Assembly: GCF_900104385.1 (NCBI RefSeq)
Contig: NZ_FNJA01000004.1
Coordinates: 372,001-436,000, forward strand
From: Rhodoferax sp. OV413
GTDB lineage: Bacteria; Pseudomonadota; Gammaproteobacteria; Burkholderiales; Burkholderiaceae_C
Length of the DNA: 64,000 bases
Direction of reading: 5' to 3'
Positions 15,669 through 25,678 of the stretch are shown here, in pieces. Made by a program: the position numbers and the translations under genes. The notes under the pieces were generated by a model. It was not told the origin of the DNA. It searched no databases and worked only from the letters and a program-made list of their open reading frames with translations. Each line of letters begins with the position of its first letter. Position 1 is the first letter of the stretch.

Positions 15669-17042
15669 ATGAACTTTATCAACGTTGTCAAACGCAACCG
15701 TATCGTATTTGTACTGGCCTGCACTGCGGCACTCTCGATTGTGCTGATCAGTGAGGGTTCCTACCTCCAGTCGGTCGCAATACTCGACAAATTGGGCAGC
15801 ATGGGACAGGCCCGCACAACGATACAAAGCCTCACAAAAAATATTCTGGACGCCGAAACCGGCCAGCGCGGCTACCTGGTCACCAACCGCAAAGAATACC
15901 GCGAACCTTACGACGCCGCACTGCAGAAAATCAACGAGTCACTGCAGTTTCTGGACGTCTACTACCGGGGCCAACGCCTGCCCACCGATGTGCTGGGGAA
16001 GCTGCACAACGTGACAGACACGCGTTTGTCCGAGCTGGCTTTGACCATCAAGATGCACGACGAAGGCAAGGACGATGCGGTCAAGGACATTGTCATGTCT
16101 GATATCGGCAAAGAGCAGATGGACACCATCCGCAAGCTCACCGACGAACTGCTCGAATACGAGACCCAGAACGTCAACAAGGGCCGCAGCGAAATCTACG
16201 GCATGCTGATGTTCAACCGCGGTGGGGTAGCTGCGCTCACGGCTCTCAGCCTGCTGGCCTTGTTCATGTACTTCCGCCAGATCTTTTTGTTCCGGGAGCA
16301 GCAGCTAGAAATACAGCGCATGGTGCAGGTCGAACGCGACCGGCTGGAGGTGGAAGTGGTCCAGCGCACGGCCCAGCTCACCGAACTCACCCACCACCTG
16401 CAAACCGCCCGTGAGGACGAACGCCACCGCCTGGCGCGCAATCTGCACGACGATCTGGGCGCGCTGCTGACCTCGGCCAAGCTCGATGCAGCCCGCATCC
16501 GATCGCGGTTGGGCGGCACGGCGCCGGAAGCCCTGGAGTTGCTGACGCACTTGGTGGGCACACTCAACTCCGGCATCGCGCTCGGACGGCGCATCATTGA
16601 AGACCTGCGCCCCTCTGCACTGAGCAACCTGGGCTTGGTCTCCACGCTGGAAATTCTGGCGCGCGAGTTCGCCGACCAATCCACCGTGCAAGTGCATTGC
16701 TCGCTGGAGCCGGTCGAGCTCAAAACCACCGCCGAACTGATGGTCTACCGCCTGGTGCAAGAGGCCATAACCAATATCACAAAATACGCCAAGGCCCAGA
16801 ATGTCTGGGTCACACTGGGCACGCGCGATGGCCAGGTGGAGGTATCAGTGCGCGACGACGGTGTGGGTTTTGACACCAGCGCCAAACCCCAATCGGCTTA
16901 CGGGCTGGTGGGCATGCGCTTTCGGGTCGAGGCCGAAGGTGGCGTGCTGACCATGGTGTCTGGCCCCGGTCGCGGCACCTTGATCCAGGCCCGGCTGCCG
17001 ATTTCGGTAGCCATCCCCGCGGCCACCGAGTCCAGCACCTGA
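15669..17042 (+). CDS. CHASE3-domain sensor histidine kinase (HisKA_3 type)
   Basis: The 457-residue membrane kinase has a first transmembrane helix (about 11-33), a periplasmic CHASE3 domain (35-180) with [12 protein letters not shown], a second helix (about 183-205) and a coiled coil. The HisKA_3 dimerisation domain has [18 protein letters not shown] with the phospho-acceptor near H260, and the HATPase has the N-box [14 protein letters not shown] and G-boxes VRDDGVGF and GLVGMRFRV. This architecture pairs with NarL-type regulators such as the divergent gene. CHASE3 ligands are mostly unknown. Confidence 0.93.
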   Translation: MNFINVVKRNRIVFVLACTAALSIVLISEGSYLQSVAILDKLGSMGQARTTIQSLTKNILDAETGQRGYLVTNRKEYREPYDAALQKINESLQFLDVYYRGQRLPTDVLGKLHNVTDTRLSELALTIKMHDEGKDDAVKDIVMSDIGKEQMDTIRKLTDELLEYETQNVNKGRSEIYGMLMFNRGGVAALTALSLLALFMYFRQIFLFREQQLEIQRMVQVERDRLEVEVVQRTAQLTELTHHLQTAREDERHRLARNLHDDLGALLTSAKLDAARIRSRLGGTAPEALELLTHLVGTLNSGIALGRRIIEDLRPSALSNLGLVSTLEILAREFADQSTVQVHCSLEPVELKTTAELMVYRLVQEAITNITKYAKAQNVWVTLGTRDGQVEVSVRDDGVGFDTSAKPQSAYGLVGMRFRVEAEGGVLTMVSGPGRGTLIQARLPISVAIPAATESST

Positions 17043-17071
17043 AATCCACCCGGCCGCGCCATGCGGCCGGT

Positions 17072-17089
17072 CTGTCGGCGCAGTCCTAC
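17072..17089 (+). promoter_or_regulatory. Bipartite motif CTGTCGG-CGCA-GTCCTAC upstream of DUF1328 gene
   Basis: CTGTCGG (17072-17078) and GTCCTAC (17083-17089) are separated by four bases. The same arrangement occurs at 26276-26293 and, inverted, at 14369-14386. It lies 149 bp before the DUF1328 start, in the gap after the kinase gene. An operator role is inferred from recurrence only. Confidence 0.45.
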
Positions 17090-17238
17090 GCCGGCTGTGG
17101 TGCTCTCCCGACAAGGCTACGGCAAAGCTGCCTATCGCCATTCCATGCGCCAAGGCAGACACTGGATCCATCGCAACCAAAGGCTTGCGAGACCCAGAAA
17201 CCAAGGATGGCATGCCATCCGCCAAGCAAGGAAATACC

Positions 17239-17403
17239 ATGTTGCACTACGCCGTCGTCTTCTTCGTCATCGCTTTGATCGCCGCACTGTTCGGCTTCAC
17301 TGGTATTGCTGCCAGCGCGGTGGGCATTGCCAAGATCCTGTTCATTGTGTTCGCCGTTCTGGCCGTCGCCAGCTTTCTGTTCGGCCTCATCAAGAAGAGC
17401 TAG
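17239..17403 (+). CDS. DUF1328 small membrane protein
   Basis: From the ATG at 17239 (ribosome site AAGGAAATACC) the protein has 54 residues, the normal family length. Two hydrophobic helices are visible: [17 protein letters not shown], and a second ending [12 protein letters not shown]1328 proteins (YtjA-like) are short inner-membrane proteins often found beside stress genes in proteobacteria; their role is unknown. The next genes, DUF883 and YqjE-like, are also membrane stress proteins. A bipartite GTCCTAC motif lies upstream. Confidence 0.88.
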   Translation: MLHYAVVFFVIALIAALFGFTGIAASAVGIAKILFIVFAVLAVASFLFGLIKKS

Positions 17404-17451
17404 GCCAGCCTGCTGGCCCCACCGATCCCAACCACTCTCAAAGGAATACCC

Positions 17452-17832
17452 ATGTTAGACAACCAACTTGAACAACCAACCAACAAGCTTGCCGACCAGG
17501 CCGCCGCAACGGCCGACAGCGTCATCAAGTCCACCCAACGCGTGGCCAATGACACGCTGGACCATCTGGCGAACACAGTTCACGGCCTGCGTGCCCAGGC
17601 TGCACCGTTGCTGAACCGCGCCAGCGAACAAGCCAGTGCACTGCTGCAGCAAAGCAAGGAAGCCGTGCAGGACAGCTCGGCCAAGGTCAAGGCCCAGGCG
17701 CAACGCGCTTCCGATTCGACCCTGAATTACATCAAGGATGAACCCGTCAAGGCCGTACTGATTGCCGCCGTGATCGGTGCCGGTCTCGCTGCCCTGGTGC
17801 ACCTTGCAGGCCGTTCGCGTGATGACATCTAA
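17452..17832 (+). CDS. ElaB/YqjD/DUF883-family membrane-anchored protein
   Basis: The 126-residue protein is a long helical, Ala/Gln-rich domain (residues 1-95) followed by one C-terminal membrane helix (KAVLIAAVIGAGLAALVHLAG) and a short charged tail. This is the ElaB/YqjD layout. In Escherichia coli YqjD is an inner-membrane, ribosome-associated protein induced in stationary phase. It lies 48 bp after the DUF1328 gene and 29 bp before the YqjE-like gene, matching the yqjD-yqjE order. Start has an AAAGGAATACC ribosome site. Confidence 0.88.
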   Translation: MLDNQLEQPTNKLADQAAATADSVIKSTQRVANDTLDHLANTVHGLRAQAAPLLNRASEQASALLQQSKEAVQDSSAKVKAQAQRASDSTLNYIKDEPVKAVLIAAVIGAGLAALVHLAGRSRDDI

Positions 17833-17861
17833 AGCCCTGGCGTAGCCGCAGATCGCGCGCC

Positions 17862-18245
17862 ATGGTGCCTCCCCTGCTTCGCCTGATAGCGACCCAGCCG
17901 CAGCTGCTACTGAATCATGCCGAGGCCTATGCCGAGCTGCTGTCCGAGGAACTCGGCCAGGCGACCGGGCGCTGGAAACAGCGCACCGTGTTGCTCAGCG
18001 TAGCCCTGGTTTGCATCGCCATCTCGGCAGTGCTCGCAGGGGTGGCTCTCATGCTATGGGCCACAACGCCCATGGCGGATATCCATTCCCTGTGGGCTTT
18101 GCTGCTGGCGCCCATACTGCCATTGGCGCTTGCGGTGTGTTGCCTGATTGCCGCCCGCAGCTCTGCCAACACCAGCAGCTTTGACAATGTGCGACAGCAA
18201 ATCAAGAGCGATATGGCTATGTTGCGCGAGGTAGGCACACTGTGA
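17862..18245 (+). CDS. YqjE-like (phage-holin superfamily III) membrane protein
   Basis: The 127-residue protein has an amphipathic N-terminal region (LLNHAEAYAELLSEELGQATGRWK) and two membrane helices (about 42-68 and 76-98). It matches the YqjE/DUF1469 family, named after holins but chromosomally encoded and linked to stress or cell-envelope clusters. It follows the DUF883 gene and overlaps the next gene by 4 bp. The position in a yqjD-yqjE-like operon supports the call; the molecular function is unknown. Confidence 0.82.
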   Translation: MVPPLLRLIATQPQLLLNHAEAYAELLSEELGQATGRWKQRTVLLSVALVCIAISAVLAGVALMLWATTPMADIHSLWALLLAPILPLALAVCCLIAARSSANTSSFDNVRQQIKSDMAMLREVGTL

Positions 18246-18784
18246 ATACTTCGTCTACTGCCTTGCTGGAGCTGCCCACACCCACAGCCGTTGAACGCCT
18301 GGATGTATCGCGCGCCTTGCTGCGCCAAGCCCTCCTCAAGGGGACGCACACGCCTCCACCCAGATCAGGGGTAGACGCAGCCAGCCCCTCATCTGCTTGG
18401 ATGGATAGTCTGCGCTCCATTCCTCTAGCCAATGTATTGTTCGAAGCGATTAGCAGCTGGTGGACCCAGCATCCGCTGCGCATCGCCTGCATTCTTGCCG
18501 CCGACACCACCAAAGCCATCGTGCAGCCCGTGGCCCGGCGCAACCCGCTGGGTGTGGCATTGGGTGCCTTAGTACTGGGCGGCCTGCTGGTCTGGGGCCG
18601 ACCATGGCGCTGGATACTCAAACCGGCGCTGTTTGCAGGGTTGAGCACACAGTTGCTATCCAAAGGCATTGCCCATCTGCCCCTGCAGTCCTGGATGAGC
18701 ACACTGGTGACGGCTTTGCAAGCGCGCAAGCCAGAACCTGCGCCGCCAGCGCAACCGCAGGCAAACCGCCCTCCTACCCGCTAG
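18242..18784 (+). CDS. Uncharacterised membrane protein in the yqjDE-like operon
   Basis: The 180-residue protein starts with GTG inside a GTGA overlap with the YqjE-like gene, so it is translationally coupled. Residues 1-90 are polar, with two short hydrophobic stretches around 60-85. A stronger hydrophobic segment lies at about 99-120 (NPLGVALGALVLGGLLVWG), and the tail is Pro/Ala-rich. In enterobacteria a small yqjK follows yqjE, but this protein is larger and no clear similarity to YqjK is visible. Treat it as a family-unknown partner of the YqjD/YqjE-like proteins. Confidence 0.75.
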   Translation: MNTSSTALLELPTPTAVERLDVSRALLRQALLKGTHTPPPRSGVDAASPSSAWMDSLRSIPLANVLFEAISSWWTQHPLRIACILAADTTKAIVQPVARRNPLGVALGALVLGGLLVWGRPWRWILKPALFAGLSTQLLSKGIAHLPLQSWMSTLVTALQARKPEPAPPAQPQANRPPTR

Positions 18785-18809
18785 TTCGCCCCGTGGCATG
18801 CCTGCACCG

Positions 18810-19214
18810 TCAGGCCTTGCCACGGCCCAACACCAGCTTGCCGGCGGTGGCAGCCGCAGCACTCAGCAAGCTGCCCCACAGAATATCCAGCAGCGACAAG
18901 CCTAGGGGCCAGCCTCGCAAAGTCGCGAGGTTCGATAGGTCGTAGGTAGCATAAGCCACGCACCCGAAAAACGCGGCCGCCAGCGCCGTGCTGCGCCAGC
19001 CGGGCTGGGCCGCATAGGGCGCTACGGTAAACACCAGCAAACCCGCGGCATACACCAGGTAGAACGCCGCAGCCGCTGCAAAATTGGGCTGAGCTGACAT
19101 CAAATGCCCAATGCCCTGCTGGTACAGCGGCATGGCAATCACACCCAACCACAGCCCATCCAGCAGCAGCAACACCACGATGGTGGCCAGGTAGGCAGCC
19201 AGGTACTTCTTCAT
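18810..19214 (-). CDS. DUF2177 four-helix inner-membrane protein
   Basis: From the ATG at 19214 the protein has 134 residues and four hydrophobic helices. It begins KKYLAAYLATIVVLLLLDGL, includes WLGVIAMPLYQQGIGHLM and ends with a GWPLGLSLLDILWG segment, all characteristic of DUF2177. No function is established. It starts 17 bp after the stop of the cardiolipin-synthase-like gene on the same strand, so the two may be cotranscribed. The longer frame upstream overlaps that gene and is not preferred. Confidence 0.85.
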   Translation of the reverse strand: MKKYLAAYLATIVVLLLLDGLWLGVIAMPLYQQGIGHLMSAQPNFAAAAAFYLVYAAGLLVFTVAPYAAQPGWRSTALAAAFFGCVAYATYDLSNLATLRGWPLGLSLLDILWGSLLSAAAATAGKLVLGRGKA

Positions 19215-19231
19215 TACGGACATCTGCACGG

Positions 19232-20620
19232 CTACAGCCAGTACTCCCAGGCCCGCGAGAAAATCTCCTTCAGCCGCTGGTCGATCGGGCGGCACAGCCA
19301 CTGCTCCAGCGTCACTTCGTCAGAGGCCGCCAGATCCTTGGCGAACATGGCCTGCACCTGGCTACCAAACTCGGCGCCCAGCACTACGGCATTCAGCTCC
19401 TGGTTGTGCAAGAAGCTGCGCCAATCCAAGTTGGTCGACCCCACGGTCGCCCATACGCCGTCGATCAGCGCAGTCTTGGAATGCAGTATCACACCGCGCC
19501 GCTGGTAGATCTTGACGCCCGCGCGCAGCAGCCGCTCGTAGTAGCCGCGCCCCGCATGGAACACCAGCCAGGAATCGGTCTGGCTTGGCAGTATTAGGCG
19601 CACATCCACGCCACGCCGGGCCGCGGCCTCCAGCGCCTCCAGCAACTGCGGGTCGGGGGCAAAGTAGGCATTGGTCAGGCTCACACTGGTCTCGGCACTG
19701 CCAATCGCCGACAGCAGCGTGGCGTAGATGTGGCTGAAGGGTTCACCCGGCGCGCTGCCAATCGCCCGCACCACCTGGTTGCCCGCGCGTGTGGGCGTTG
19801 GAAAGTAATTCTTGGCGGCCAGCGGTGGGCCTTTTTGCTGCACCCAGGTGGCAATGAACAGCTTCTGGAACTCGGCCACCACCGGGCCACTGAGTTGCAA
19901 ATCGGTGTCGCGCCAGGCCAGGCGGTTTTCATCGGGCGGCTGGGTGCTGCGCCTGCGCGAGCCTCCCGAGTACACACTGCTGATGTTGATGCCGCCCAGG
20001 AACGCCGTGCGTCCGTCCACCACCAGCAGCTTGCGGTGGTCGCGCTGGTTCAGCTCCCAGCTGGTGCGCGCCAGCAAAGGGTTCACCGGATTGAACTCCA
20101 GCACCTGGATGCCGCTGTCTACCAGCCGCTGGAAAAAGGCCGCCGGCGTGCCCAGCGTGCCTACGCTGTCGCGTATCAGGTTGACCTGCACGCCTTGCTG
20201 CTGCTTGGCGATCAGCACCTCAGCGAAGCGCTGGCCCACCTCATCGTCCTCCAGGATGTAGGTCTCCATGTTGATGTGGTCTTGCGCGGCCTCGATGGCG
20301 GCGAACATGGCACGGTAGGTGGCGGGGCCATCCTGCAGCAACACCACCGCATTGCCTGCCGTCAACGGGCTGCCGACAATCGCTTCTTCCAGCGCCAGGT
20401 GGCGGTCAAAAATATTGGTTTCGGTGCCGCTGCTGCGGAGGCCGTCCAGAATCGCCTTGCTGCGCGCCGCAGATAGCGGCCCATGCGCACCCTCCAGCTG
20501 CGGAGGTGGCCCGCGCCGTTGCGCCAGGTCGGGGGTGATCCGCGGCAGGCTGCTACAGCCCGCCAGAAATACAAGGCCTAGGGCCAGGGCATAGCGCACA
20601 CATTGATTCAGCATGCGCAT
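19232..20620 (-). CDS. Phospholipase-D family lipoprotein, cardiolipin synthase-like
   Basis: The 462-residue protein has a lipoprotein-type signal (LVFLAGC-SSLP) and two HKD catalytic motifs: HRKLLVVDGRTAFLGG near residue 195 and HSKTALIDGVWATVGS near residue 380. These form the single active site of PLD enzymes. The layout resembles ClsC-type cardiolipin synthases, which condense phosphatidylglycerol with a second phospholipid, but periplasmic nucleases share the fold. The neighbouring PQQ-type dehydrogenase gene ends 11 bp upstream on the same strand. Membrane-lipid remodelling fits the envelope-stress setting. Confidence 0.88.
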   Translation of the reverse strand: MRMLNQCVRYALALGLVFLAGCSSLPRITPDLAQRRGPPPQLEGAHGPLSAARSKAILDGLRSSGTETNIFDRHLALEEAIVGSPLTAGNAVVLLQDGPATYRAMFAAIEAAQDHINMETYILEDDEVGQRFAEVLIAKQQQGVQVNLIRDSVGTLGTPAAFFQRLVDSGIQVLEFNPVNPLLARTSWELNQRDHRKLLVVDGRTAFLGGINISSVYSGGSRRRSTQPPDENRLAWRDTDLQLSGPVVAEFQKLFIATWVQQKGPPLAAKNYFPTPTRAGNQVVRAIGSAPGEPFSHIYATLLSAIGSAETSVSLTNAYFAPDPQLLEALEAAARRGVDVRLILPSQTDSWLVFHAGRGYYERLLRAGVKIYQRRGVILHSKTALIDGVWATVGSTNLDWRSFLHNQELNAVVLGAEFGSQVQAMFAKDLAASDEVTLEQWLCRPIDQRLKEIFSRAWEYWL

Positions 20621-20631
20621 AGGCTACCGCC

Positions 20632-21951
<1,320 letters not shown>

Positions 21952-21953
21952 GG

Positions 21954-22112
21954 CTATATCCGTCCCATCAGCAACAGCACCACGATGATGACCAGCACCA
22001 GGCCGATACCCCCGGTGGGCCCGTAACCCCAGCTGCTGCTGTGCGGCCAGGTCGGCAACACACCGATCAGCATCAACACCAAAACAATCAGCAAAATAGT
22101 TCCTATGCCCAT
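21954..22112 (-). CDS. DUF3309 small membrane protein
   Basis: The 52-residue protein reads [20 protein letters not shown], then [16 protein letters not shown], then a second hydrophobic helix ending LLMGRI. This helix - WPxSxxWGYxPxGG - helix pattern is the signature of DUF3309, a widespread proteobacterial family of unknown role. It ends 2 bp before the start of the PQQ-type dehydrogenase gene. No strong ribosome site is visible before the ATG. Confidence 0.85.
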   Translation of the reverse strand: MGIGTILLIVLVLMLIGVLPTWPHSSSWGYGPTGGIGLVLVIIVVLLLMGRI

Positions 22113-22208
22113 GGCGTACTCCTAGTGGTTATAAAAATCGGCGCCTATCGCCCTGCATGCAATTTAGACGCCGGCCCGGCATCCATCGGTGCGATACCGC
22201 ACATAGGA

Positions 22209-22664
22209 TCAGGCCAAATCGGTGCGGGTCTGCGCCAATGCGGTTCGTGCGTCGAACAGATCCAGCGCCATACGCTGCTGCACGCTCCAAGCCTGGTTGT
22301 GTGTGGCGCGCAGTTGCTCCAAGGCTTGCAGGCAATCCAGCACACATGCGCCCAAGGCTTCGACCAATCCTGGCCGTTGTTGCGCAGAGGCCACGGCACC
22401 ACGCAGCCGGTCGGTCACGGCACCAAACAGCAAGTCCCAGTCCTCCATGGCCACCCCGGGCAAAGGCAAGGACTGCTGCTTGCGCACCATCGGCGTGACG
22501 CGGGCCGAGTCTTCCTTGCCTGGGGGGCGGAACACCTGCGCATGACCGGCTTGCGCCGGTGGACGCAGCCGGGCCGGCGATGGCGTGTAAAAACGGTACA
22601 CCTTGGGCGTCGTGGGGTTCAGGCCATGGGCCACAGGGAGGCATGTCGGCGCAGATCGGGGCAT
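22209..22664 (-). CDS. Hypothetical protein
   Basis: From the ATG at 22664 the protein has 151 residues. The first half is Pro/Arg-rich and low in complexity. The second half begins EDWDLLFGAVTDRLR, is helical and Ala/Leu/Gln-rich, and looks like a genuine folded domain of about 85 residues. No signal peptide or membrane helix is clear, and I do not recognise the family. A later start near the MVRKQQ segment is possible. It is read divergently from the Crp/Fnr gene with about 180 bp between start codons. Confidence 0.55.
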   Translation of the reverse strand: MPRSAPTCLPVAHGLNPTTPKVYRFYTPSPARLRPPAQAGHAQVFRPPGKEDSARVTPMVRKQQSLPLPGVAMEDWDLLFGAVTDRLRGAVASAQQRPGLVEALGACVLDCLQALEQLRATHNQAWSVQQRMALDLFDARTALAQTRTDLA

Positions 22665-22842
22665 GTCAACAGTCTCGCTAAAAAGAAGGCGAAAACAGCC
22701 CATGCCCAGAGTTGCCAGGAGATAAGATCCCAGGCAGCTGCAACAGGCGGGGCATAAGCCTGCAATGTACGGGTGCCCTCCCCCCACAGTTGTGTCAAAA
22801 GACACAAGCGTCAAGCCACTAGAACCACGAGAAAGGCCAGCC

Positions 22843-23580
22843 ATGACCGAAGTTCGCTGCAGCGCCTGCCCGCTGCGGCCACTGCCCTTGTTCCTGCGCA
22901 ACGACGACGATGAAGTGGCCATCGTGCAGTCCCTGAAGCGACGCGAGATGCAGATGGGCCCGGGCGAAACCCTGATCCACGAAGGGCAGACCGACGCCCC
23001 GCTGTACACGCTGCTGGAAGGCTGGGCCTTTCGCTACAAGACCTTGAGCGACGGCCGTAGGCAGATCCTCACCTTCCTGCTAGCCGGCGACTTCATTGGC
23101 GTGCAGCAAAAAATGGGCGACGCCGCGGCCCACGGCGTGATGACCCTGACCGATACCCGCTTCTGCGTGTTCCAGCGCGACTCCTTGTGGGAGTTGCACC
23201 GCCAGTCACCCGCCATGGGATTCAACATCACTTGGCTGACCGCGCACGAGGAATCGCTGGTGGACGACACCCTGCTGTCGGTAGGCCGGCGCAGCGCCGA
23301 GGAGCGCATCGCCACGCTGCTGATCCTGCTGTTCAAGCGGGCCGCTGCACTGCAAGACGATGGCGGTGCGGCCGGCGTGCCGTTTCCGCTGACCCAGCAG
23401 CACATTGCCGACGGCCTGGGCCTGTCGCTGGTGCACACCAACAAAACCCTGCGCAAGCTGGAACGGCGGGGCCTGCACCACATCGAAGACGGCCGGCTCT
23501 GGCTGCGCGACGTGAAGACGCTGGTCCGCCTGGCCGACCTATACGGCGACGGCCGGCCACCGCAGCGCCCGCTGGTCTAG
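22843..23580 (+). CDS. Crp/Fnr-family transcriptional regulator
   Basis: The preferred ATG at 22843 gives 245 residues. The cyclic-nucleotide-binding fold (about 20-145) has GETLIHEGQTDAPLYTLLEGWAFRYK and ILTFLLAGDFIG. The C-terminal Crp HTH (about 170-235) has PLTQQHIADGLGLSLVHTNKTLRKLE. It carries an N-terminal CSAC pair, but the third clustered cysteine of classical FNR is missing, so a [4Fe-4S] oxygen sensor cannot be assumed. The fold resembles FixK/FNR-branch regulators. It is divergent from a hypothetical gene; its targets are unknown. Confidence 0.9.
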   Translation: MTEVRCSACPLRPLPLFLRNDDDEVAIVQSLKRREMQMGPGETLIHEGQTDAPLYTLLEGWAFRYKTLSDGRRQILTFLLAGDFIGVQQKMGDAAAHGVMTLTDTRFCVFQRDSLWELHRQSPAMGFNITWLTAHEESLVDDTLLSVGRRSAEERIATLLILLFKRAAALQDDGGAAGVPFPLTQQHIADGLGLSLVHTNKTLRKLERRGLHHIEDGRLWLRDVKTLVRLADLYGDGRPPQRPLV

Positions 23581-23584
23581 CCGC

Positions 23585-25678
23585 TTATTTTTTGACAGCC
23601 GGGGGCCGGGTGGCGGCCACCGCTGCCACGCGCTGTTTCAGGCCCTGGCAGCCGACTGCATCGCGCTCGGCTTCCTTGTTGTCGCCGATGTCGATGAACG
23701 GGATCAGCGCCGCAAACGGATTGACCAGGCCCAGCAAGACCGCAGCCGCTACCTTGGCGCCCAGCGGGCCTTTCTCCAGCGAGGTTTGTGGATCGCTGAA
23801 AGTGCCGCGCACCCGCAGCGGCGTACGCAGGGTAAGCGGGCTGAAGTCCTTGGGCACGACCACCGCCCGCAAGTCCATCTCCTCGGTCGCCAGCGACAGC
23901 GAACCATCCACCCAGACCGCCGAGTCCGCGGTATCCACCACCATCGCCCGCGGTCGGAACACGCCGCCGGCCACCGCCAGATCGGCCACCGCGCACTGCA
24001 CCGGCAAGGCATCGTCGCCCTTGATCAGCATGCCTAGGCTCTCGGCCAGGTCGATGCCGGCCAGCTCCACCCCCAGGTGCGATACCGCGCCGTCGCGCAA
24101 CTCGGTGCGGAACTGCCCTTTCAGGCTGGCCAGAATTTCAGCGGTAGAACGGCCCTGCCCGGTCAATACTGCACGGCCCTGCAGCTTGCCCGCCACATAC
24201 GGCGGCAAGCCCTTGGCTCGGGTCTGCTGCAGCCATTGCTCCAGCCGCACGCCATCCCAGCGCAGATCGGCATTCCACAAGGCGGTGGCGGCCCGGCCGT
24301 CCAGCGTCAGGTCGCCGCGCAGCTGCCCCTGGGCGGTGCGCGCCACCAGGTCGCGCAGGGTGAGCACGCCACCTACCAATTGCAAGTGCAGGCTCAGCGG
24401 TTTCAAGGGCTGTAGCAGCTTGGTGTTCAGATCGACTTCGCCGATGTCGATCAGCACATTCGCGTCCATCGCCCGCATGGCCGGAAGATCGAATGGCCGG
24501 TCGGGCAAGACCCTGCCCTTGCCGCGGGCCTTGACTTGCAGCGGCTCGGCCGTGTCGGCCGTAGCCGCGGGCGTGGTACCGACCACCGGCCCCAGGTCGG
24601 CCAGCAGCAAGCGGTTGCCGCCCAGCCGGCCCGACAGCAGGGGCGTGCTGCGCCCCGCATCGTAAGTAAAAGCCCCCTTCAGGCGGCTCGCGCCGACGGT
24701 GGCATCGTCCACCACCACCTGCCAGGTATTGCCCTGCTTGACCAGACTGCCCTCGCTGCGAAAAGCTGCGGTTGTCGGTAGCGTGACGCCCACCGGGTCA
24801 CCCACGGCGGCCAGCGAAGGGCCTTTGATGCTGAAGCGACCAGCAAACGTGTCGGACTGCAGCACATCCTTGGCGCTGCCCTTGAAGACCAACTGCGCGC
24901 GGCCCACGGTGGCATCGAGTGCCAGCGCCACCGGCAAGGCCTGGGTATCGTCGGTCTCGGTCGACGGCAAGACTGCCGTGGTGGCCAGCATGATCTTCAA
25001 CGGCTGGTTGCGGTAACGGCCATCGGCCTGCACCTTCAGCACGCTGGTCGGTACCTGCGTATGTGAGCCCACCGCATCGCCCGGAGCCAGCTGCGCCAGC
25101 GAAATAGTGGCTTGCAGGTCGGCGCCCAGTGGCGCGTCCTTGTAGCGCACCACCCCGTCGTTCACCAGCAACTGGCCAAACAGCGGCAAGCGGGTGCGCT
25201 CAGTGGGCGTATCGGATGCTGGCTTGGACCCAAACTGCCATGAGGCGCGGCCGTCGGCCTGGCGCTCCAGGTTGCCGTCCAGGGTACGGGCCTGCAAGCT
25301 CTCGATACGCACCGGCTGGCCGCGGTAAGCGCGCCACAGGTCCACATAACGCAGCTCCAGTGCCACCCCCTGGGCCACCAGCATGTGGGGCGTGGTGCTC
25401 CAGGTGGGCGCGGCAATTTCCAGCCGCGGCGTGGTCAGCCGCAGCCCGCCCAGAAAGCGCACCTGGAAGCCGGGTGCATCTGGCGTTTGCGGGCTGGCGG
25501 CGGAATCAATGGTGATGCGGCGGTCCAACGCGCTGGACAAAGCGTTTTGCAATGGCGCCGCCAGAAACGGCCAGCCCAGCCATTCGCCAATGCCGCCGGC
25601 CACCAGCACGCCAAGCAATACGGCGCCAGCGGTGCGCCAGCGGCGGCGGCGGGTGGTGGGCATGGCCAATGGCTTCAT
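23585..25678 (-). CDS. AsmA-family envelope protein
   Basis: The 697-residue protein has one N-terminal membrane helix (about 12-35) and a long periplasmic beta-rich region. The AsmA signature appears at the front (GWPFLAAPLQNALSSALDRRITIDS, read in parts) and the AsmA C-terminal domain near the end (VELAGIDLAESLGMLIKGDD, FSDPQTSLEKGPLG). AsmA-like proteins form long grooves that move phospholipid between the inner and outer membranes. It overlaps the upstream flavin split-barrel gene by 4 bp (ATGA), so they are coupled. It converges with the Crp/Fnr gene, 4 bp apart. Confidence 0.9.
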   Translation of the reverse strand: MKPLAMPTTRRRRWRTAGAVLLGVLVAGGIGEWLGWPFLAAPLQNALSSALDRRITIDSAASPQTPDAPGFQVRFLGGLRLTTPRLEIAAPTWSTTPHMLVAQGVALELRYVDLWRAYRGQPVRIESLQARTLDGNLERQADGRASWQFGSKPASDTPTERTRLPLFGQLLVNDGVVRYKDAPLGADLQATISLAQLAPGDAVGSHTQVPTSVLKVQADGRYRNQPLKIMLATTAVLPSTETDDTQALPVALALDATVGRAQLVFKGSAKDVLQSDTFAGRFSIKGPSLAAVGDPVGVTLPTTAAFRSEGSLVKQGNTWQVVVDDATVGASRLKGAFTYDAGRSTPLLSGRLGGNRLLLADLGPVVGTTPAATADTAEPLQVKARGKGRVLPDRPFDLPAMRAMDANVLIDIGEVDLNTKLLQPLKPLSLHLQLVGGVLTLRDLVARTAQGQLRGDLTLDGRAATALWNADLRWDGVRLEQWLQQTRAKGLPPYVAGKLQGRAVLTGQGRSTAEILASLKGQFRTELRDGAVSHLGVELAGIDLAESLGMLIKGDDALPVQCAVADLAVAGGVFRPRAMVVDTADSAVWVDGSLSLATEEMDLRAVVVPKDFSPLTLRTPLRVRGTFSDPQTSLEKGPLGAKVAAAVLLGLVNPFAALIPFIDIGDNKEAERDAVGCQGLKQRVAAVAATRPPAVKK

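Noticed and set aside
17072-17089. CTGTCGG-N4-GTCCTAC read as a -35/-10 promoter
   Set aside because: Four bases between the blocks is far too short for sigma-70 or ECF promoters, and the copies occur in both orientations relative to genes.
22665-23009. An upstream extension of the hypothetical protein that starts at 22664
   Set aside because: It would overlap the start of the Crp/Fnr gene on the other strand and is rich in Ser/Arg/Cys like a non-coding frame.
22843-23580. Possible oxygen-sensing FNR because of an N-terminal CSAC pair
   Set aside because: Classical FNR has three clustered N-terminal cysteines and one later; only two are seen at the N-terminus, so I call it only Crp/Fnr family.
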